Below are positions 58,880-64,000 of a stretch of 64,000 nucleotides of DNA, piece after piece. Made by a program: the position numbers and the translations under genes. The DNA is from Tritrichomonas musculus. Taxonomy: Eukaryota > Parabasalia > Tritrichomonadida > Tritrichomonadidae. Below the pieces are notes generated by a model. It was not told the origin of the DNA. It ran no database searches and saw only the letters and a program-made list of their open reading frames with translations. The stretch's first letter is position 1, and the number at the start of each line of letters is the position of its first letter. Location: assembly GCA_039105265.1 (NCBI GenBank), contig JAPFFF010000007.1, positions 1,736,001 through 1,800,000 on the forward strand. The letters are read 5' to 3'.

Positions 58880-61800
58880 ATGGAAGACTTTTCCGTCACT
58901 ATCATCAGTGAAAATGGATCAATTTCCAAAAAAAATGTTGGATTATTTAAAAATAAAACAGTTTTAGAAATTTTAACAAATGTTTTGAACCTTAGCTTGG
59001 ATGAATATATTATTGCTGTAAGAACTCGATCATTTCTTGATATTTTACAATCAGATATAATACCATTAAAAAAATATCCAAAATTAAAGATCGAAAATAC
59101 AGCTGACCAATTTTCAATACCAGATTTCTCATTATGCATATTAAAAAAATCAGAAGAAGACAAAGAACACATTTTACTTTATCCAATAAGTGTGAATAAT
59201 GATGATTTAATATTTCAACCATTTATATATAGTTTTTCACAAGATGATTATTCAAAATCATTGTCTGATATAACATCAGATATTACAGATTATTTCGGTT
59301 TGCAAGTTTTAAATGCAGAACTATATTTAAAAAATCAGAAAATTACAAATACTTCTTGCTCAAAATTTATTCAAAAAGTTAAACAATTGAATGATTCGGA
59401 AATTCAATTCAGATTTTTCATCTCAGATGATGCTATACGAAAAATTAATCATCGACAACAAATCATATCAGAAATGATTCGAACAGAAGGTGAATTTTGC
59501 CGAGATTTAGCATTGTTCAGAAATCAAGTTGGTGTGAGATTGCAAGAATCTCATGTTTTTTCAGATTTTGAACATAAAACTGTTTTTGGATCAATTGGAG
59601 ATATGCTAAAAGCTAGTGCAATTTTTACAACCGCCTTAAGCGGAAAAAACACTTATTCACAATCAATTGCCAACATCATCCTTAGCTTAATCCCGGATTT
59701 AAAAGAAAATTTTAAAGAGTATTTTGCCAATTTCCACACTAAAGACTTAATTCCAGAAATTATAGATCGCCATAAAAATAATCCTCAACTAGAAGCAATA
59801 GTTCATAGAACTTTTGAGAACGGAGCTTCAGATTTTCAATCAATGGCAATCAAACCTATTCAGCACTTTCCCCGTTATCGACTTCTTGCAGTTGACATCC
59901 AAAAATATACTCCAAAATCACATCCGGATTATTTACTTTACGATACTGTTATTAAAGAATTTGACAAAACAATTCATGAATTAAATAATTATTATTTGGT
60001 TCGAGAGGTAAGATTTCTTCAACAAAGATTAAAACCTTTAAAAGAAAATGAAAACAAGCGATTAAATGAAAAAGGACGATCATTAGTCACCAAATACAAT
60101 GTTAATCAAGGCCTTTTTTCTGGAAAAAATACTCTTTATTTACTCAGCGACTTAATCTTATTCACTCAAATAGAAAATAAAAAAGAAGTAGAAAAGTTTC
60201 GATGTCGCTATGAATATTTCTTTTTTGTTCCAGTTCCTACAAAATCATCGATTTATGTCTATTATCAAAACAACTTCGAACTACTCAAATTTTCATCAAA
60301 TACACTGATGAATGAAATGATCAACAATGTAATTGCACTCCGTAAAAATGCATTTGAAGCCATTCCCGAAAAAAATAATTTGCTCAAATCATTTGAATAT
60401 GTTTTATATTCACAACCAAATCTAGAGCCAATGATTGATTCCTCATGCTGCAAAATAGGAAATTTGATTATGGCTGCATCATGCCAACTTTATATGACAT
60501 TCGATACAAATCATGAAAGTTCATTATCAATCGGTAAATATGGCACTAATATGAACATTCATTCCCATGCAAAACTTGTAAGTGTTGATAAAATACCCAT
60601 ACCATATATCTTTGGAGGAGAAAAATTCCCATTACCACTCGAATTAAGTTTAGGTAAGCAATTTGTTGATGTTAAACAAAAATTAGAGAGAAAAAATTCA
60701 GCAGATGATTTGGTTAACGTCATCCCTTTGAACGAAATGAAAGAAGGAAGAATGTATCATACTTGCTGTTCATATAAAAAATACATTGTTATCTACGGTG
60801 GCTATAGAAACATCAAAAATTCGAAAAAATTTTTCCCAGACGTTTATTTTTATAATGTTGAAACATGCGAAATATTTGTTACTGTTCCATGCCAAAATAA
60901 AGAACCTGAATCCAGATACAACCATTCTGCTGTTGTTTACAAAAATTTAATGATTATTCATGGAGGGAGAAATTCTCGAAATGGTATTCTCAATGATACT
61001 TGGTGTTATAATTTTAATGATGGGAAATGGACTCTACTCGACTTATCACGACCTCATAATGAATCTACAATTGTTCCTCGTTTTGGTCATTCTGCTGTTT
61101 GTGTTAATCATTTTATGTTTATTATTGGTGGTGTGACTTCAAGAAGTGAAGCATCAAATGTAATAAAAAATGAATTGATGAACAATAATAATAATGATTC
61201 CGAATCGAGCAAAGAAGAAGAAGAGAGTGATGTTGACAAGATTACCAATTGGTCAACTTCGTCATTAATATTTAATAGTAATTATATTCCTGCTCCTAAT
61301 TGCTTTTGCTTGAATATTGAAAGAGGAGATTTCATCAATGTAAACTTAATTGGCAACTTTTTGCCAGGACTATCGCTTTTTTCAACCATTTATGATGATT
61401 GTAACAAACAAATTTTAGTTTTTGGTGGATCCGATATTGAAAATGCATTTAAGAGGAATCCAACCAGTGTAATGATTATTTCAAGAATATCAGTTCCTAA
61501 TCGCTTCACATTAGTTGCTCCATATGAAGGCGATATTGATGTTGAAAAAATATCTTCTTCTACTAGTACCCTACAATTAAAGCATCGTAAATCCCATGCA
61601 CAACTTAAAATACCTATTATGCCTCATGATGACAAAAAAACTCAAAATGAAGATCAAGAAAGACGTCGTAAAATAGAAAAAAGCCCATCAGATGCAATCT
61701 TTAAAAAGCCATCAACTCCAAAAGCAAGAAGAGTAGTTTTTCATGATGATTTAATTGTGAAACAAGATAATGGGCCTCAAACACCAAAAAGGCCAGGCCC

Positions 61801-62230
61801 TGCCATTAATAATACAAGTAAGCATAGAAACCATACTGATGATAACGATAATGAATTATTAAGGCAAAGCAAATATGCTGATGATGACGACGACGACAAA
61901 AAAGAAATTGCTTTTCCAAAACTTGTTCATGATGATCAAAATGTTTCCAAATTTCCGAAGTTTGATCAAGCAGAGGAAGATATCACAGAAATTCCTAAAC
62001 TTTATCAGGAGGATAATGATAGCGAAAAAAAAAAGTCTCCTGATGGAGATGGTACTAGTATTCCAAGGAGAAGAGTGATTAGAACTTCTCGAAATATCAA
62101 AAAATTTAAACCTAATACAACACCATGCCAAGATGATGAACTTATTCCAAGACCACTTCCAAATCCGAATGCTCAAGTACACAAAAGAAGGCATTCTGAT
62201 ATGCTTTCATCAAGTAAAAAAGGATTATAA
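58880..62230 (+). CDS. RhoGEF (DH-PH) protein fused to kelch repeats
   Basis: The 1116-residue protein starts with about 180 residues that look like two small beta-rich modules, perhaps ubiquitin-like. A DH domain spans about 190-375, with the first helix ISEMIRTEGEFCRDL and the conserved late helix IKPIQHFPRYRLL. A PH-like fold follows at about 390-490 (FSGKNTLYLLSDLILF). Kelch blades lie at about 615-860 (GRMYHTCCSYKKYIVIYGGY, RYNHSAVVYKNLMIIHGGR, RFGHSAVCVNHFMFIIGGV, ILVFGGSD). A charged disordered tail follows, with many SP/TP sites. DH-PH proteins catalyse GDP/GTP exchange on Rho/Rac GTPases, controlling actin and phagocytosis. DH-kelch fusion is not a standard metazoan architecture; protists have related ones. 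The kelch part probably localises it. Confidence 0.88.
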   Translation: MEDFSVTIISENGSISKKNVGLFKNKTVLEILTNVLNLSLDEYIIAVRTRSFLDILQSDIIPLKKYPKLKIENTADQFSIPDFSLCILKKSEEDKEHILLYPISVNNDDLIFQPFIYSFSQDDYSKSLSDITSDITDYFGLQVLNAELYLKNQKITNTSCSKFIQKVKQLNDSEIQFRFFISDDAIRKINHRQQIISEMIRTEGEFCRDLALFRNQVGVRLQESHVFSDFEHKTVFGSIGDMLKASAIFTTALSGKNTYSQSIANIILSLIPDLKENFKEYFANFHTKDLIPEIIDRHKNNPQLEAIVHRTFENGASDFQSMAIKPIQHFPRYRLLAVDIQKYTPKSHPDYLLYDTVIKEFDKTIHELNNYYLVREVRFLQQRLKPLKENENKRLNEKGRSLVTKYNVNQGLFSGKNTLYLLSDLILFTQIENKKEVEKFRCRYEYFFFVPVPTKSSIYVYYQNNFELLKFSSNTLMNEMINNVIALRKNAFEAIPEKNNLLKSFEYVLYSQPNLEPMIDSSCCKIGNLIMAASCQLYMTFDTNHESSLSIGKYGTNMNIHSHAKLVSVDKIPIPYIFGGEKFPLPLELSLGKQFVDVKQKLERKNSADDLVNVIPLNEMKEGRMYHTCCSYKKYIVIYGGYRNIKNSKKFFPDVYFYNVETCEIFVTVPCQNKEPESRYNHSAVVYKNLMIIHGGRNSRNGILNDTWCYNFNDGKWTLLDLSRPHNESTIVPRFGHSAVCVNHFMFIIGGVTSRSEASNVIKNELMNNNNNDSESSKEEEESDVDKITNWSTSSLIFNSNYIPAPNCFCLNIERGDFINVNLIGNFLPGLSLFSTIYDDCNKQILVFGGSDIENAFKRNPTSVMIISRISVPNRFTLVAPYEGDIDVEKISSSTSTLQLKHRKSHAQLKIPIMPHDDKKTQNEDQERRRKIEKSPSDAIFKKPSTPKARRVVFHDDLIVKQDNGPQTPKRPGPAINNTSKHRNHTDDNDNELLRQSKYADDDDDDKKEIAFPKLVHDDQNVSKFPKFDQAEEDITEIPKLYQEDNDSEKKKSPDGDGTSIPRRRVIRTSRNIKKFKPNTTPCQDDELIPRPLPNPNAQVHKRRHSDMLSSSKKGL

Positions 62231-62277
62231 ATTATATTTATAGCTAAATTAAAAAAAAAAAAAAAATTAATAATATC

Positions 62278-62310
<33 letters not shown>

Positions 62311-62313
62311 AAA
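62231..62313. repeat. Convergent spacer with (TTA)n microsatellite
   Basis: A very short spacer separates two convergent genes. It contains an A run and about ten TTA/ATT triplets at about 62279-62309. Confidence 0.85.
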
Positions 62314-64000
62314 TTAAAAAACAGTTGGTAAAGAGTTATATGAATCAATGGCATCAATCACAGGGTTGTTTTGATTTGCAATTAATTTAACAATCGGATA
62401 ACTTGATACTTCAAATAAACTAATTAGTTCGAAATCAAGTGTTTCTCTATTTTGTCTGTATATTGAGACAGTTCCGTTGCGCCTTCCCACAGCAATAAAT
62501 CTTTTTTCATAAGAAAAGCCAAATCCGCCAACAGCAAGACTCTCGACGAAATTAGGCAAAACCACTAATTCGTTCTTATCATCAAAACTATTTTTTTTAT
62601 TGATATTTTTATCTTCCTGGCCTGTTTTGATGGTTCTTAGTAGGAGACCGTTTATTGAAAATTGGTGAACTTCACTTCCCACTCCAATGTAAATTAAATT
62701 CAGTTCTTCATCAAAAGTAAGACATCGAACGTCTTTCAAAGGAATGATTTGAGTAATAAAACCGTTTATCATTGACCAAAGAACAACTTCTTCTTTGCAA
62801 ACAGACGCACAAACATATTGTCTTTCATTAATAACTGAGAAAGAGATTGATTCGCGTGATAACACAGAGATTTCAGTAAATGAGACATTGTTTTCTGTAT
62901 CTTGAAGGATTTGCTGTTGTCCGTTTATATTTATATTTTGTTGTTGTTGTTGTTGACAATCAGAAGTGGAATAAAAAAGATGAAAAATTTTTACTTTTGA
63001 TGTGCAAAAAGTGACAGCAAAAAAATCTCCTCTTTTTGAAATGCAAATATTTTTTGCATTGAAAAATTCTGGATTGAATAATTTGAATGTATTTTTGGCC
63101 ATATTTATTTGAATGGTCCCTTTCACACGATTGAGGCAAGAACGATCAATATTATCAATTTGGCTAAAATGAATAGAAATGTCATCAAATGAGAAGCCAA
63201 AAAGTGTTTTTTTATCTAAAACTTTTTGAATACTCTTTTTGGTCGGTGATGATTTCAAAGAAAAATTTGAGAGAGAGGACGATATGCCAGTAAGCGTTGT
63301 AGACTCATTTTTCATTGAACTACTCGATGACGTTAAATATGGTTGGTGAGGTGATGTGAATATTTTCAATGGCATCTGGCCACTATTTTTCACAAACTCT
63401 GCTCGCATTGTGCGAAACTGGCTCTGGCAAATGCTCGCTGAGGCTGATTTCGCTAATTGGGGCAGGGTCCCTACTGATGATTGGTAAGACAGAGGATTGT
63501 AAAGGTTAAGTGAGTTAACCGCTTCTTCACCTGACTGCTTGAAGCCAAATACCAAGTCAATCCACTTTGAAATCTCGCCTCTGACGTTCACTGACTCGAG
63601 CACGCTTCTGTGCATCTGTATGAAATTGTAGCTTGAAATCGTCTCGCCTGCAGCCTTCATCTTCACAGACTCATTTGAATCATCTTTAATCTTAGCAGTC
63701 TCATTATCTATCTTGTTTTCAATGCTTGCATCATCATTAATGTCTATTCCTTTATCAATTTTGCTTTTAATATTAGCTTCATTATCAATTTTACTTTCAA
63801 TGCTTGTATCATTATTAATGCTATTAAAGTTTGTATCATTATTAATGCTATTGTTGCTTGTATCATTATTAATTCTATTTAAGTTTGTATCATTATTAAT
63901 GCTATTTAAGTTTGTATCATTATTAATGCTATTGTTGCTTGTATCATTATTAATGCTATTAAAGTTTGCATCATTATTAATGCTATTGTTGCTTGTATCA
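62314..64000 (-). CDS. BEACH-WD40 protein, C-terminal part, runs off the window
   Basis: The frame is open to the right edge, so at least 562 codons are present and the N-terminus is missing. The segment FIQMHRSVLESVNVRGEISKWIDLVFGFKQ and the following EEAVNSLNLYNPLSY are the C-terminal BEACH core; MPLKIFTSPHQPY closes it (FGQTP..LF..PHP in relatives). A linker and a WD40-like region follow (KRGDFFAVTFCTSKVKIFHLF, FAVGRRNGTVSIYRQ in form). Upstream of the BEACH helix, where relatives have a short loop, lies an Asn/Asp/Ser-rich repeat (63667-64000). BEACH proteins act in vesicle fusion/fission, lysosome size control and autophagy. The GTG at 63664-63666 is an internal Val, not a start. Confidence 0.85.
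   Translation of the reverse strand, partial: DTSNNSINNDANFNSINNDTSNNSINNDTNLNSINNDTNLNRINNDTSNNSINNDTNFNSINNDTSIESKIDNEANIKSKIDKGIDINDDASIENKIDNETAKIKDDSNESVKMKAAGETISSYNFIQMHRSVLESVNVRGEISKWIDLVFGFKQSGEEAVNSLNLYNPLSYQSSVGTLPQLAKSASASICQSQFRTMRAEFVKNSGQMPLKIFTSPHQPYLTSSSSSMKNESTTLTGISSSLSNFSLKSSPTKKSIQKVLDKKTLFGFSFDDISIHFSQIDNIDRSCLNRVKGTIQINMAKNTFKLFNPEFFNAKNICISKRGDFFAVTFCTSKVKIFHLFYSTSDCQQQQQQNININGQQQILQDTENNVSFTEISVLSRESISFSVINERQYVCASVCKEEVVLWSMINGFITQIIPLKDVRCLTFDEELNLIYIGVGSEVHQFSINGLLLRTIKTGQEDKNINKKNSFDDKNELVVLPNFVESLAVGGFGFSYEKRFIAVGRRNGTVSIYRQNRETLDFELISLFEVSSYPIVKLIANQNNPVIDAIDSYNSLPTVF
63700..64000 (-). repeat. Asn/Asp-rich coding tandem repeat inside BEACH gene
   Basis: Units of about 27-30 bp encode variants of NSINNDTSN and NSINNDTNL, about nine copies. 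They run to the window edge and degenerate towards the BEACH core (SKIDNEANIKSKIDKG). The array keeps the frame open and is likely length-variable. Confidence 0.85.

Overview
The window looks like nuclear DNA of a parabasalid (trichomonad) protist, probably a Tritrichomonas-like species; the species name is inference. It is extremely AT-rich. Nearly all genes are single-exon, and the one intron I can support is only 34 nt and ends in a fused branch-site/acceptor block (TCTAACATTTAG) very close to the known trichomonad form ACTAACACACAG. A DRC4/trypanin gene indicates motile flagella, and eukaryotic trafficking and cytoskeletal genes surround it.

Layout. 0.5-8.0 kb is a compact gene block: a CAMK-like kinase with an altered catalytic loop, a secreted histidine acid phosphatase, the ribosome-assembly proteins DBP9/DDX56 and PNO1, and DRC4. 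8.0-23.4 kb has a single credible gene, a pogo-like transposase in a 2.5 kb element with terminal inverted repeats and TA flanks. The rest of that stretch is a cemetery of short and mid-sized inverted-repeat elements nested inside each other; the deepest stack I can trace runs from 16572 to 22550. 23.4-32.8 kb carries a two-repeat Myb protein, a bacterial-type phosphatidylglycerophosphate synthase, a huge Glu-repeat coiled-coil protein divergent from a Qa-SNARE, and a ubiquitin protease.

32.77-39.01 kb is a foreign-looking 6.2 kb element. Its long terminal inverted repeats contain seven 34-bp tandem units each. Inside are short unknown genes, three 28-bp iteron-like repeats and a long initiator-like gene that looks broken. 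Its base and codon use differ from the flanks. It is treated here as an old virus-like or plasmid-like element of uncertain family, and it is the best candidate for something undescribed.

39.7-64 kb is a second host gene block: a SAPS-type PP6 regulatory subunit with the intron, a polytopic GT-C-like membrane protein, a giant Lys/Glu/Asp-repeat protein divergent from a small FOP/LisH-like protein, a P-loop NTPase, a Rabconnectin-3/Rav1 protein (V-ATPase assembly), a WD40 protein, a tRNA-Ser(GCT), a RhoGEF-kelch fusion, and the C-terminal part of a BEACH-WD40 protein running off the right edge.

The genes form no operon or single pathway. Shared themes are membrane traffic and organelle acidification (Qa-SNARE, Rabconnectin, BEACH), cytoskeleton/flagellum (DRC4, FOP-like, RhoGEF, coiled coil) and ribosome assembly (DBP9, PNO1). 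An AACTTTTTGA-like motif recurs just upstream of many start codons. All family calls come from reading motifs, with no database search.
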